Source of the DNA: Arsenicibacter sp965247375
Lineage (GTDB): Bacteria; Bacteroidota; Bacteroidia; Cytophagales; Spirosomataceae
Assembly (NCBI GenBank): GCA_965247375.1
Contig: CBDFHU010000113.1
Coordinates: 1 to 64,000, forward strand
Length of the DNA: 64,000 nucleotides
Reading direction: 5' to 3'
Numbering within the stretch: position 1 is the first letter of the stretch; every line of letters starts with the position of its first letter. The position numbers were made by a program, and so were the translations under genes. This document shows positions 9,257-17,450 of the stretch, piece by piece. The notes beneath the pieces are model-generated. The model was not told the origin of the DNA, did no database searches, and saw only the letters and a list, made by a program, of their open reading frames with translations.

Positions 9257-9310
9257 AACTCCCCGAAAGTTTGGCTTAACTTCCAGGAAGTTTTAAACTT
9301 CATGGAAGTT
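9257..9310. promoter_or_regulatory. Row of three AACTTCC-GGAAGTT palindromes upstream of proC
   Basis: AACTCCCCGAAAGTT (9257-9271), AACTTCCAGGAAGTT (9278-9292, a perfect palindrome around one base) and AACTTCATGGAAGTT (9296-9310). Their starts are spaced 21 and 18 bases apart. The last one ends a few bases before the expected -33 region of the promoter at 9337-9344. This looks like an array of dimer binding sites for a regulator, or an intergenic palindrome cluster. Confidence 0.5.
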
Positions 9311-9336
9311 CCGGCTTTCAGAAGAGTCATTTTAAG

Positions 9337-9344
9337 TACTTTTG
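9337..9344 (+). promoter_or_regulatory. Promoter -7 element TACTTTTG of proC
   Basis: Exact match to TAnnTTTG, with TTTC 17 bases upstream as a weak -33. Transcription would start near 9351, giving a leader of about 150 bases before proC. Confidence 0.5.
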
Positions 9345-9502
9345 CAGACCGGATTTTCCGGTCGTTTACTTCATCACATCCCTTTTCAGCGCCAGGTTTC
9401 GCCTCCGGCGGACAGCCAGGCCTTTTATGTATCATCCTCGTGCTTGTCAAAATACCCCGAAGCATGAGTCATCACATACGCAGGGGGTTGTTATTAAATC
9501 CA

Positions 9503-10306
9503 ATGAAAGTTGCTATTGTCGGCTGCGGGAATATGGGTATGGCGTTTGCCAAATCATTTTTGCAGTATGATCTGGTGAAACGCGATGACCTGATGCTCAT
9601 CGAAAAAAGTGCGGACCGCTCTGAGGCACTGAAAGCCGAAAAGGCAGGAATGGTTGTTGATACCATCGGGCCTCGCGTGGCTGAGTACAATCTGGTGATT
9701 CTGTCGGTAAAGCCGCAGGACTTTGCCAGCGTACAGGATGAGTTGCGGAAGGCCCTGCAACCGCAGCAGGTCGTGCTGTCGATCATGGCCGGGATACCGA
9801 TTTCGCTGATTCAGGAACGGTTAGCGCATAAGCAGGTAGTGCGGGCGATGCCGAATACACCGGCCATGCTGGGGCTGGGCATTACCGGTTTTGCTGCTGC
9901 CGACGAGGTACAGATCGGCAACCTCCGCAAGGTCGAAAACCTCATCAACGCGACAGGCCGTTCCATTTTTCTGGAAGATGAAAGCATGCTGGACGCCGTA
10001 ACGGCCGTAAGCGGCAGCGGACCGGCTTATTTTTACTATATCGTTAAAGCCATGGTCGAAGCCGGTAAACAGCTTGGTTTCGATGAATCGGTATCGACCC
10101 TGCTGGTGAAGCAAACCATGCTGGGCTCGTATAACCTGATTCAGAATACCGATAAATCGCTGGATGATCTGATCAAGGCAGTGGCCTCGAAGGGCGGCAC
10201 CACCGAAGCTGCGCTGCGGCAGTTTGAAGCCGGTGGACTCGCTGATACACTGATTGCCGGCATCAAAGCCGCACAGGTCCGCGCCACGGAATTGTCGAAA
10301 GGCTAA
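9503..10306 (+). CDS. proC: Pyrroline-5-carboxylate reductase
   Basis: A 267-residue cytoplasmic enzyme that reduces pyrroline-5-carboxylate to proline with NAD(P)H, the last step of proline synthesis. The Rossmann motif VAIVGCGNMGMAFA is at 3-16. RAMPNTPAMLGLG is mid-protein. The C-terminal dimerisation domain carries AVSGSGPAYFYYIVKAMVEA and ASKGGTTEAAL, both ProC signatures. The frame stays open upstream to 9233, but that extension crosses the terminator, the palindromes and the promoter. The start at MKVAIVG matches the family. It is convergent with purB. Confidence 0.95.
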   Translation: MKVAIVGCGNMGMAFAKSFLQYDLVKRDDLMLIEKSADRSEALKAEKAGMVVDTIGPRVAEYNLVILSVKPQDFASVQDELRKALQPQQVVLSIMAGIPISLIQERLAHKQVVRAMPNTPAMLGLGITGFAAADEVQIGNLRKVENLINATGRSIFLEDESMLDAVTAVSGSGPAYFYYIVKAMVEAGKQLGFDESVSTLLVKQTMLGSYNLIQNTDKSLDDLIKAVASKGGTTEAALRQFEAGGLADTLIAGIKAAQVRATELSKG

Positions 10307-10337
10307 TTTTTTCTATTATAAGTGAGTGTGTAGTGTC

Positions 10338-10378
10338 CCAACCAGGCGTTCCTGACTTTAACAGGTGCGCCTGATTGG
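10338..10378. terminator. Hairpin between convergent proC and purB
   Basis: CCAACCAGGCG (10338-10348) / CGCCTGATTGG (10368-10378), 10 of 11 paired. It sits in the short gap between the two convergent genes and could end both transcripts. No T tract is present. Confidence 0.45.
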
Positions 10379-10389
10379 CCACCACTGCT

Positions 10390-11730
10390 CTATACGCCCG
10401 TATAATTATATGGCGTAATGGCACTCAGCTCAGCTTTTACACTGTCAGATACATCAAGGTCCTGAATAAAGGCCTTGATACTCGCTTCGGTAATTTTGCT
10501 GTTCGTGCGGGTCAGGGCTTTCAGGGCTTCATACGGCTGCGGGTACCCTTCACGGCGTAAGACCGTCTGAATACCCTCAGCCACAACGGCCCAATTTTCT
10601 TCCAGATCAGCTCTTATAGCCGCTTCGTTCAGTTCCAGCTTATCCAGCCCTTTCAGTGTTGATTTCAAGGCAATGACCGCGTGTCCGAACGGCACACCAA
10701 GATTCCGCAGTACCGTCGAGTCAGTCAGGTCGCGTTGCAGGCGGGAAACCGGCAGTTTCGCCGACAGGTGTTCCAGCAGCGCGTTGGCAATCCCCAGGTT
10801 ACCTTCCGAGTTCTCAAAGTCAATCGGATTTACCTTATGCGGCATCGCCGACGAACCTACCTCACCGGCTTTGATCTTCTGCTTGAAATAGTTCATCGAC
10901 ACATACGTCCACATGTCGCGGTCGAGGTCAATCAGGATCGTATTCAGGCGTTTGAACGCATCGAGGGTAGCCGCCAGCATGTCGTAGTGCTCAATCTGGG
11001 TCGTGTACTGGCTCCGTGTCATCCCCAGCTTACCGACAAACTCGTCGCCGAAGCGTTTCCAGTTAATGTCAGGATATGCCACGCTGTGGGCGTTGAAGTT
11101 ACCCGTTGCCCCGCCGAATTTAGCCGCTGTCGGAATATCGGCCAGCATAAACAGTTGTTTTTCCAGACGCTCACAGAACACCAACAGCTCCTTGCCTAGG
11201 CGGGTTGGTGAAGCCGGCTGACCGTGCGTACGGGCCAGCATCGGAATGGCCTCCCACTGATGGGCCAGCTCCTGCAACCGCTGGTATACTTTCCGGTACA
11301 ACGGCGTGATTTCCATGTCCAGCGCTTCGGCCAGCGACAAAGGAATGGCGGTGTTATTGACATCCTGCGAGGTCAGCCCAAAGTGGATAAACTCCAGATA
11401 CGGCTCAACCGGCAGTCCTTTCAGCTTTTCCTTGATAAAGTATTCAACGGCTTTCACGTCGTGATTGGTCGTTGCTTCGATTTCCTTAATCCGGAGCGCG
11501 TCGGCTTCCGTAAAGTTTTCGTATAAGTCCCGCAACGACGGGAATACCTGAGGATCAACGCCTGTCAACTGAGGAATTTCCCATTCGCACAAGGAGATGA
11601 AATATTCGATTTCGATGCGAATGCGGTAGCGGATCAGACCAAATTCAGAAAAATAAGGCGCCAGCGCCGATACTTGCCGACGATAACGACCATCGACCGG
11701 CGAGATAGCCGTCAGAGCAGATAATTCCAT
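10390..11730 (-). CDS. purB: Adenylosuccinate lyase
   Basis: A 446-residue enzyme of the fumarase/aspartase superfamily. It splits adenylosuccinate to AMP and SAICAR to AICAR, both with release of fumarate, in purine synthesis. The family signature loop GSSAMPHKVNPIDFE is present. So are TTNHDVKAVEYFIK, HFGLTSQDVNNTA and the catalytic His region ARTHGQPASPT. Length is normal. A -7-like TACCTTTG at 11748-11755 on the minus strand gives it its own promoter, and an 8-bp hairpin (11758-11786) lies just upstream of that. Confidence 0.96.
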   Translation of the reverse strand: MELSALTAISPVDGRYRRQVSALAPYFSEFGLIRYRIRIEIEYFISLCEWEIPQLTGVDPQVFPSLRDLYENFTEADALRIKEIEATTNHDVKAVEYFIKEKLKGLPVEPYLEFIHFGLTSQDVNNTAIPLSLAEALDMEITPLYRKVYQRLQELAHQWEAIPMLARTHGQPASPTRLGKELLVFCERLEKQLFMLADIPTAAKFGGATGNFNAHSVAYPDINWKRFGDEFVGKLGMTRSQYTTQIEHYDMLAATLDAFKRLNTILIDLDRDMWTYVSMNYFKQKIKAGEVGSSAMPHKVNPIDFENSEGNLGIANALLEHLSAKLPVSRLQRDLTDSTVLRNLGVPFGHAVIALKSTLKGLDKLELNEAAIRADLEENWAVVAEGIQTVLRREGYPQPYEALKALTRTNSKITEASIKAFIQDLDVSDSVKAELSAITPYNYTGV

Positions 11731-11747
11731 AAATGTGATTCAAAATG

Positions 11748-11755
11748 CAAAGGTA
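11748..11755 (-). promoter_or_regulatory. Promoter -7 element TACCTTTG of purB
   Basis: Exact TAnnTTTG on the minus strand, 18 bases before the purB ATG. A perfect inverted repeat AGTTGACC / GGTCAACT (11758-11765, 11779-11786) sits directly upstream. It could be a terminator for the previous gene or an operator. Confidence 0.5.
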
Positions 11756-11812
11756 GCAGTTGACCGCCTATCGCAGGTGGTCAACTGCCGTTAAATTTCA
11801 TTCTGGCCTGAC

Positions 11813-13555
11813 TCAGAAGGGATTCAGGTAAACGCCGAGGCCAACCCACTGGATTTGCTGGCTCTCATACTGGCTGTACGGGCGAAATCCGGTATAACTT
11901 TCGATCAGAAAGCTCAACGAGTTACTGGTTGATTTACCCAATTCGATGCCGGCGGCAAAGTGAATGCCCGGGCGGAAATCGTTTTGCTGCCAGACTTTCA
12001 GGTCAATGCCTGCTACCGGCCGTACAAACTTAGCCGCTCCCGTTGCCGGATTCGGCTTGCGGTAGTAAAAACCGGCCTGTGCGCTGATTTTACGGCGTTC
12101 GTCCGGTTTGCGGAGGCCATAGCCCAGGTTCACGTAATAGCGCATACCTTCGAGCGTCTGTACGTCACGGCTGTAGGTTACGTCCAGCAGTTCGTAGTTG
12201 ACCGGATTCGGGGTCCGGTAATTAATCTGGTTCCGGATCAGGTAATCATCGCCGAGGTGCGACGACAGATGGTATCCGCGGAAACGCCAGCTGTTCCGGC
12301 CGCTGCGCAGGTTATAGAAAATACTTACCTTATAATCGTTGTTCACGATCTGACGGCGCTGCACGTTATTTTCATCGCGATATACCTCAAACTGGGTAAA
12401 CGAGACAATATCCAGCCCGACTTCGGCAGCGCGGCCTTTTTTGGTCGGCCACCGGTAAAACGGCTTACCAAATCCAAATGAGAACGGCACATACGACCCG
12501 TTGTAGCGGTTTCCGTCAATAACGAATACCGGCAACACACTGAGGTAGGTCTGGGCCTCCAGCGGGTCAAGAGTAATAGGGGCAAACAAATGCCCGCGCG
12601 GCAGAAACTCTGCTTTTACCGACGAAGATTGTATGTTTTCCGGTGCAGCGGTGGTTTCAGCAGTCGCATCCGGTTTTGGGGCAGTAGTTGGTTCAGGGGC
12701 TTTTTTACGTTCCTTCATCCGTATCCGTTCAGCCTCTTCGGCTTGCCGCCGGGTCTTTTCTTCAGCCAGACGGGTCTGCTTTGCCTGTTCTGCTTTTATC
12801 CGTTCAGCTTCCAGTGTCTGCTGACGCTGTTGTTCAGCCGCCGACTGCGTAGCTTTCTGCTGTGCTGTTTTTGTCCGTTCGGCTTCTTCTGTTTGCCGGC
12901 GCTGCTGCTCATCCAGTTGTTTTGCCTGTGCGGCTTTGGTGCGTTCAGCTTCTTTAGCCTGTTGGCGGGCTACACGGTCAGCTTCTTTCTGTTGGCGTTC
13001 ACGCTCCCGCTCAGCTTCTTTGGCTTGCTTCCGGGCCAGTTCTTCAGCTTCTTTCTTTTCTTTGGCTAACCGTTTTTCTTCCGCTTCGTTCGATGACGAG
13101 ATGGTCGAAAACGGCGAAGCCGATGACACCGGTCCGGTGGTGGCAGGCGTAGTAGCCGGGGACTTAGCCGGGGCAGTCGTGGCCGGTTTTGTTTCTGTCA
13201 CCGGAGCATCCGCCTTTTGTTCTTTTGCCAGCTTAGCGGCTTCACGCTCCTGCTTTTCGCGGGCTTTAGCTTCCTCCTTTTCTTTCTTCTTCCGTTCTTT
13301 TTCAGCCTGCTCAATTTGTGCCCGCCGCTGCAACTCGGCCATTTCCGCTTTGTACCGGCGTTGTTCTTCGATCCATTTGGCCTGCTTCTCACGAAGCCGG
13401 ATTTCGGCAGGCGTCAGTGGTTTACCGTTCGGGCCGAGCGGAACCGTGGTTGAGGCAGGTTGGGTGGCAGACTGGGCCATTGCCATCGTGACCGAAAAAA
13501 CAGTCAGAGCAATCACGCAGCTCATTCGCCGGAAAGAGTAGAAAGGTTGGTTCAT
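11813..13555 (-). CDS. Exported protein with long charged coiled coil and C-terminal beta domain
   Basis: A 580-residue protein of unknown function. A signal peptide spans about 1-28 (ends MAMAQS). A Lys/Glu/Ala/Arg-rich region (about 45-320) follows. It is broken by a Pro/Thr/Ala linker and is made of many variants of EAERxKxxQxK, predicted as a long coiled coil. The final 260 residues are rich in Tyr, Phe and Arg with alternating beta pattern (DGNRYNGSYVPFSFGFGKPF, FAAGIELGKSTSNSLSFLIE) and end in LNPF, which suggests a small outer-membrane barrel. The start at 13555 begins the signal peptide; the frame runs open 27 codons further but crosses an AT-rich repeat. A TolA-like or envelope-spanning role is a guess from shape only. 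Confidence 0.75.
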   Translation of the reverse strand: MNQPFYSFRRMSCVIALTVFSVTMAMAQSATQPASTTVPLGPNGKPLTPAEIRLREKQAKWIEEQRRYKAEMAELQRRAQIEQAEKERKKKEKEEAKAREKQEREAAKLAKEQKADAPVTETKPATTAPAKSPATTPATTGPVSSASPFSTISSSNEAEEKRLAKEKKEAEELARKQAKEAERERERQQKEADRVARQQAKEAERTKAAQAKQLDEQQRRQTEEAERTKTAQQKATQSAAEQQRQQTLEAERIKAEQAKQTRLAEEKTRRQAEEAERIRMKERKKAPEPTTAPKPDATAETTAAPENIQSSSVKAEFLPRGHLFAPITLDPLEAQTYLSVLPVFVIDGNRYNGSYVPFSFGFGKPFYRWPTKKGRAAEVGLDIVSFTQFEVYRDENNVQRRQIVNNDYKVSIFYNLRSGRNSWRFRGYHLSSHLGDDYLIRNQINYRTPNPVNYELLDVTYSRDVQTLEGMRYYVNLGYGLRKPDERRKISAQAGFYYRKPNPATGAAKFVRPVAGIDLKVWQQNDFRPGIHFAAGIELGKSTSNSLSFLIESYTGFRPYSQYESQQIQWVGLGVYLNPF

Positions 13556-13585
13556 GTAAGAATATTGGCAAACAGAATGTTCAGG

Positions 13586-13695
13586 AAAATGAATAATTGA
13601 TAGTGTAAAATGAATAATGGCCTGCGAACCTGACATTAAGCGTCCCTAGCGCAGTACATTATTCATTTTACATTGTCCATTTTACATTATCCGTT
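13586..13695. repeat. AT-rich mirrored repeat (AAAATGAATAAT family)
   Basis: TGTAAAATGAATAATG (13604-13619) recurs exactly inverted as CATTATTCATTTTACA (13657-13672). Each arm also has a degenerate direct copy beside it (AAAATGAATAATT at about 13587; CATTTTACATTATCC after 13678). The 37-base centre is GC-rich. The element fills the gap between the dipeptidase stop and the coiled-coil protein gene. Confidence 0.65.
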
Positions 13696-15061
13696 ATTGA
13701 TTAGCCTTCAGCGCGGCATAATGTTTAAAGAATAAGGGAATGGTCTCAATACCTTTGTAGAAATTAAACAGACCATAGCTCTCATTCGGTGAGTGCAGCG
13801 CATCAATATCAAGGCCAAAGCCCATCAGGATCGATTTAAGGCCCAGTTCGCGTTCAAATAAGGCCACAATCGGAATACTGCCGCCGCCGCGCGTCGGAAT
13901 CGGCTTTTTACCCCATGACTCTTCCATAGCCAGGCTGGCGGCTTCGAACTCAATCGAATCCGTTGGCGTCACATACGGCAGACCACCGTGATGCGGACGT
14001 ACTTCGACCTTCACCGATGGCGGTGCGATGGCCTTGAAGTGGTTGCTGAACAGTTCGGTGATTTCGGCATCGGTCTGATGCGGCACCAGCCGCATGCTGA
14101 TTTTAGCATATGCCTTCGACGGCAAGACCGTTTTAGCTCCCTCGCCGATATAGCCGCCCCAAATGCCGTTTACATCCAGCGTCGGGCGGATAGAGGTACG
14201 TTCGTTGGTGGTGTATCCTGCCTCACCGGCTACCTCGGCAATATCCAGATCCCGCTTGTATTCGTCGAGATCAAACGGCGCTTTCGCCATTTCTTCCCGC
14301 TCTTCAGCCGACAGCTCGACCACATTATCGTAGAAACCCGGAATGGTAATATGCCCGTTGGCATCCTTCATCGAGGCAATCATCTCGCACAGTACGTTGA
14401 TCGGGTTGGCGACGGCACCGCCATATACGCCGGAATGCAGATCCCGGTTGGCACCGGTCACCTCCACTTCTACGTAAGACAGCCCGCGCAGCCCCATTTC
14501 CAGCGACGGCACATCGTTGGCAATAATGCTCGTGTCAGAAATCAGGATTACATCGGCTTTCAGCATATCGCGGTTAGCCGCCACAAACTGGCCTAAATGA
14601 TCGGAGCCAACTTCTTCCTCACCCTCGATCATCACCTTCACGTTACACGGCAGGCCATCGGTTGCCAGCATGGCCTCAACGGCTTTAACGTGCATATAGA
14701 CCTGGCCTTTGTCATCGCAGGAACCGCGCGCATAGATGCGCTCGTTGCGGATGGTCGGCTCAAACGGCGGTGTGTGCCACAGTTCATACGGGTCGGCGGG
14801 CTGAACATCGTAGTGGCCATAAATCAGCACCGTTGGTTTAGCGGGGTCAACAATTTTTTCGGCATATACCACCGGATGGCCCGCTGTTTCGTGCAGCGCT
14901 GCTTTATCCAGACCGGCAGCAGTCAGTTTATCGCGGAGAAATTCGGCGGCACGGCGCACGTCATTTTTGAATGCTGAATCGGCCGACACCGACGGAATGC
15001 GTAATAAATCAAACAGTTCGTCTAAGAAGCGTTGTTTGTTGGACTCAAGATATTGTTTCAT
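13694..15061 (-). CDS. M20-family dipeptidase
   Basis: A 455-residue di-zinc metallopeptidase of the M20/carnosinase group. It carries the metal-binding GHYDVQPADP, where His and Asp bind zinc. WHTPPFEPT follows. The catalytic glutamates are in EGEEEVGS, and the C-terminal His is in LHSPNE. Between the two halves of the catalytic domain lies the dimerisation/lid domain (about 190-340). There is no signal peptide, so it is cytoplasmic and probably cleaves dipeptides from peptide uptake. The gene stands alone between the repeat element and plsY, all on the minus strand. Confidence 0.92.
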   Translation of the reverse strand: MKQYLESNKQRFLDELFDLLRIPSVSADSAFKNDVRRAAEFLRDKLTAAGLDKAALHETAGHPVVYAEKIVDPAKPTVLIYGHYDVQPADPYELWHTPPFEPTIRNERIYARGSCDDKGQVYMHVKAVEAMLATDGLPCNVKVMIEGEEEVGSDHLGQFVAANRDMLKADVILISDTSIIANDVPSLEMGLRGLSYVEVEVTGANRDLHSGVYGGAVANPINVLCEMIASMKDANGHITIPGFYDNVVELSAEEREEMAKAPFDLDEYKRDLDIAEVAGEAGYTTNERTSIRPTLDVNGIWGGYIGEGAKTVLPSKAYAKISMRLVPHQTDAEITELFSNHFKAIAPPSVKVEVRPHHGGLPYVTPTDSIEFEAASLAMEESWGKKPIPTRGGGSIPIVALFERELGLKSILMGFGLDIDALHSPNESYGLFNFYKGIETIPLFFKHYAALKANQ

Positions 15062-15124
15062 CAGTGATGGCGTTTAGCAGTCAGGTCACAGAAGCTGCCA
15101 GAGCCTCAAACCCGGCGTTTAACC

Positions 15125-15170
15125 CAAAAAATTTGCCCCGAAGTTACACACTTTCGTATAACTCCGGGGC
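15125..15170 (-). terminator. Terminator of plsY
   Basis: GCCCCGAAGTTA (15135-15146) / TAACTCCGGGGC (15159-15170) with one mismatch. Read on the minus strand it is followed by AAATTTTTTGGG. Confidence 0.75.
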
Positions 15171-15215
15171 ATAGATTATTGTCGGAAACCGAGATTCTTA
15201 TGGTAGTGTCTCTGA

Positions 15216-15869
15216 TTAGTCACGCTTTTTACGTAACCGGATCAGGACCGTCCGGTTCTCCTGGCCGCGCAGTAACCGCCCGATGTTTTTCTGGTGCGTT
15301 AATGCCACGATGAGGAAAACCACAAACCCAAAGGCAATCAGCAACGGGCTTTCTTTTTCACCGAAGATACGGAGCAGTAACAGAACAGGAAAAGCCAATG
15401 CGGCCAGCAGCGAACCCAAGGAAACATATTGAGAGGCAATTACCACCAGCAGGAAAATACCGATGCACACCACGGCCATTTCCGGGTGAATGGCCAGCAC
15501 CATTCCAAGCAGCGACGCCACGCCTTTGCCGCCTTTAAAGTTGGCAAAAACAGGAAACAGGTGCCCCACTACCGCTGTTAAACCAAACACAAGCTTCCAG
15601 GTCAGCACATCATCAGCATTAATAAACTGATAACGCCACAGCAATGTCGCCAGGATGGTTGCCGTAAACCCTTTCATCACGTCGACCAGCATCACAACGG
15701 TACCGGCACGTTTACCCAGCACCCGGAAGGTGTTGGTTGCACCGGCGTTTCCGCTACCGTAATTCCGGATATCGAGTCCAAAAAAAGCCCGGCCATACCA
15801 GACAGCCGATGGGATTGAACCGAGTAAATACGCCAGCACTAAAGCACTTATAAGGGCAATAACATTCAT
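15216..15869 (-). CDS. plsY: Glycerol-3-phosphate acyltransferase PlsY
   Basis: A 217-residue inner-membrane enzyme that moves the acyl group of acyl-phosphate to glycerol-3-phosphate, the first acylation of phospholipid synthesis. The three conserved motifs are visible: LLGSIPSAVWYGR near the N-terminus, YGSGNAGATNTFRVLGKRAG, and GHLFPVFANFKGGKGVAS. There are five or six hydrophobic helices, with a basic C-terminus (RLRKKRD). I placed the start at MNVIALIS (15869); a longer frame to 15938 lacks the family N-terminus. The plsX partner is not in the window. Confidence 0.94.
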   Translation of the reverse strand: MNVIALISALVLAYLLGSIPSAVWYGRAFFGLDIRNYGSGNAGATNTFRVLGKRAGTVVMLVDVMKGFTATILATLLWRYQFINADDVLTWKLVFGLTAVVGHLFPVFANFKGGKGVASLLGMVLAIHPEMAVVCIGIFLLVVIASQYVSLGSLLAALAFPVLLLLRIFGEKESPLLIAFGFVVFLIVALTHQKNIGRLLRGQENRTVLIRLRKKRD

Positions 15870-16081
15870 TCGGGAATACGCTACTATTAGGTTTAAAACT
15901 GTTAAACAATCTATATTTAGCTTGTCTGAGTCCGGCAAACCTCATGAATTGAGGCGGTTTTGCCTTGCAAGATAGTGAATTGGTATGCGAATGGCAGTCA
16001 AAGTTAGCTATATTTTAGTAATTTCTTCATTTGTTAACGGCTAACTAACACTACTAAAACACTATTCTAGCTAGAATAATT

Positions 16082-17359
16082 TCATTTCCCGCCAACGACT
16101 ATTTCTGTCAGGCTGCTGATATCCAGATACAGATTGGCCATCTGCATGATTTCGGCTGCCGTAACGGACCGTAACCTCGGAATATAGGTGTTCAGGAAAT
16201 CGTCGGGCATTCCGTCCAGCAAAATGACCTTGTACCGGTCAGCAATTTCAAACGGGGTGTTCAGCGAGCCGACAAATTCACCGGCCATGAAGTTTTTCAC
16301 TGTTTCCAGTTCGTCTTCTGTCACAGGTTCTGTCTGCAATAACCGTACTTCTTTAGCAACCTCATCGAGCGTCTGCTGCGTGTTTTCCTTTTTCACATCG
16401 GTGCCGAGCGTAAAAAATCCTTCGTGCCGGAATGAAATCAGGCTCGATGAAATGCCATAGGTAAAGCCCTTATCTTCGCGGATATTTTTCATGAGCCGGG
16501 AGCCGAAATAACCGCCGAACACCTCATTTGTGACGAGCATCTTGATAAAATCGGGGTGCTCACGGGTAAACAGCAGCCTGCCCAGCCGCACCGACGACTG
16601 TACACTCGCCGCTTTATCGACCGTAAGCGCTGCGGTATCCGGCACCGGCACAAAATCCTGCCGCAGCGAAACCGGCACCGACGTAGGGATCTGACCCAGC
16701 GCCTTGTTGACCATCTCTACTTCGAGGGGTGTAGCATGGCCAGCCAGCAGCACCCTGAAGGGCCGGTTGCGGATGGTGTTTTCAAAGAAGCTGACCACAT
16801 CAGCGCGGGTAATAACCTCAACGGCAGCCGGTTGCTGCATCCGCCCATACGGATGTTGAGGGCCAAACAGCTTTTCACGCATCCGTACACCGGCAATGTA
16901 GGCATTTTTCTCAAAGCTCACCCGCAGGTTCTGCAAGGTAATGTTCCGGAGGTCTTCGAGTTCCTTTTCCGGAAAAACCGGTTCGGTCAGCACTTCCTGC
17001 ATCAGCGTCAGTATCTGCCCGAGGTATTTTGTGAGGCAATAAACGACAATACTGGCACGGTCAGGGCCGCTGTTCAGCTCCAGAAACGCCCCGAATTTGT
17101 CAAGGTACTCGCTGATTTCAGCCGATGTGCGCGTTTTTGTACCTTCCGTCAGCATTTTGATGGTAAAAAAGGCGGCAGATGGTGTCTGTTCATACCACGA
17201 ACCGGCATCCAGAATAATCTCCAGCCGGACCACCGGTTGCTGCATTACTGAAATCAGGTAAACAGGTACATTATTATCAAGGGCAAAGGTCTCATAGGCC
17301 GGTAACCGAATCTCGCTTACTGCCTGAAACCCGGGGGCCTGGGTACGATCTAAAACCAT
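16082..17359 (-). CDS. M16 (insulinase-like) family protein lacking the zinc motif
   Basis: A 425-residue protein of the pitrilysin fold. Its N-terminal domain (FALDNNVPVYLISVMQQPVV, then LDAGSWYEQ) matches M16 peptidases. However, the site of the HxxEH zinc motif reads FFTIKMLTEGTKTRT, with no His or Glu pair, so it should not be catalytic. The C-terminal half has the usual EVFGGYFGSRLMKNIREDKG, the substrate-binding R/Y region. In Bacteroidota such inactive subunits normally sit beside an active M16 gene and form a heterodimer; no such partner is adjacent here. No clear signal peptide is seen at the start MVLDRTQAPG. It lies downstream of the porV terminator. Confidence 0.85.
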   Translation of the reverse strand: MVLDRTQAPGFQAVSEIRLPAYETFALDNNVPVYLISVMQQPVVRLEIILDAGSWYEQTPSAAFFTIKMLTEGTKTRTSAEISEYLDKFGAFLELNSGPDRASIVVYCLTKYLGQILTLMQEVLTEPVFPEKELEDLRNITLQNLRVSFEKNAYIAGVRMREKLFGPQHPYGRMQQPAAVEVITRADVVSFFENTIRNRPFRVLLAGHATPLEVEMVNKALGQIPTSVPVSLRQDFVPVPDTAALTVDKAASVQSSVRLGRLLFTREHPDFIKMLVTNEVFGGYFGSRLMKNIREDKGFTYGISSSLISFRHEGFFTLGTDVKKENTQQTLDEVAKEVRLLQTEPVTEDELETVKNFMAGEFVGSLNTPFEIADRYKVILLDGMPDDFLNTYIPRLRSVTAAEIMQMANLYLDISSLTEIVVGGK

Positions 17360-17390
17360 AATTACTCTTCAGGTACGGAAATGAATGATA

Positions 17391-17424
17391 CAAAAAATGG
17401 CATTCCTGAATGAAATGCCATTTT
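17391..17424 (-). terminator. Terminator of porV
   Basis: Perfect 11-bp stem AAAATGGCATT / AATGCCATTTT (17394-17404, 17414-17424). Read on the minus strand it ends in a run of six Ts. It separates porV from the M16-like gene. Confidence 0.88.
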
Positions 17425-17450
17425 CCGGACAAATAAAGCAATAAAACTGA

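Noticed and set aside
9233..9502. 90-codon upstream extension of proC
   Set aside because: It would translate the terminator tail, palindromes and promoter; the ProC fold starts at 9503.
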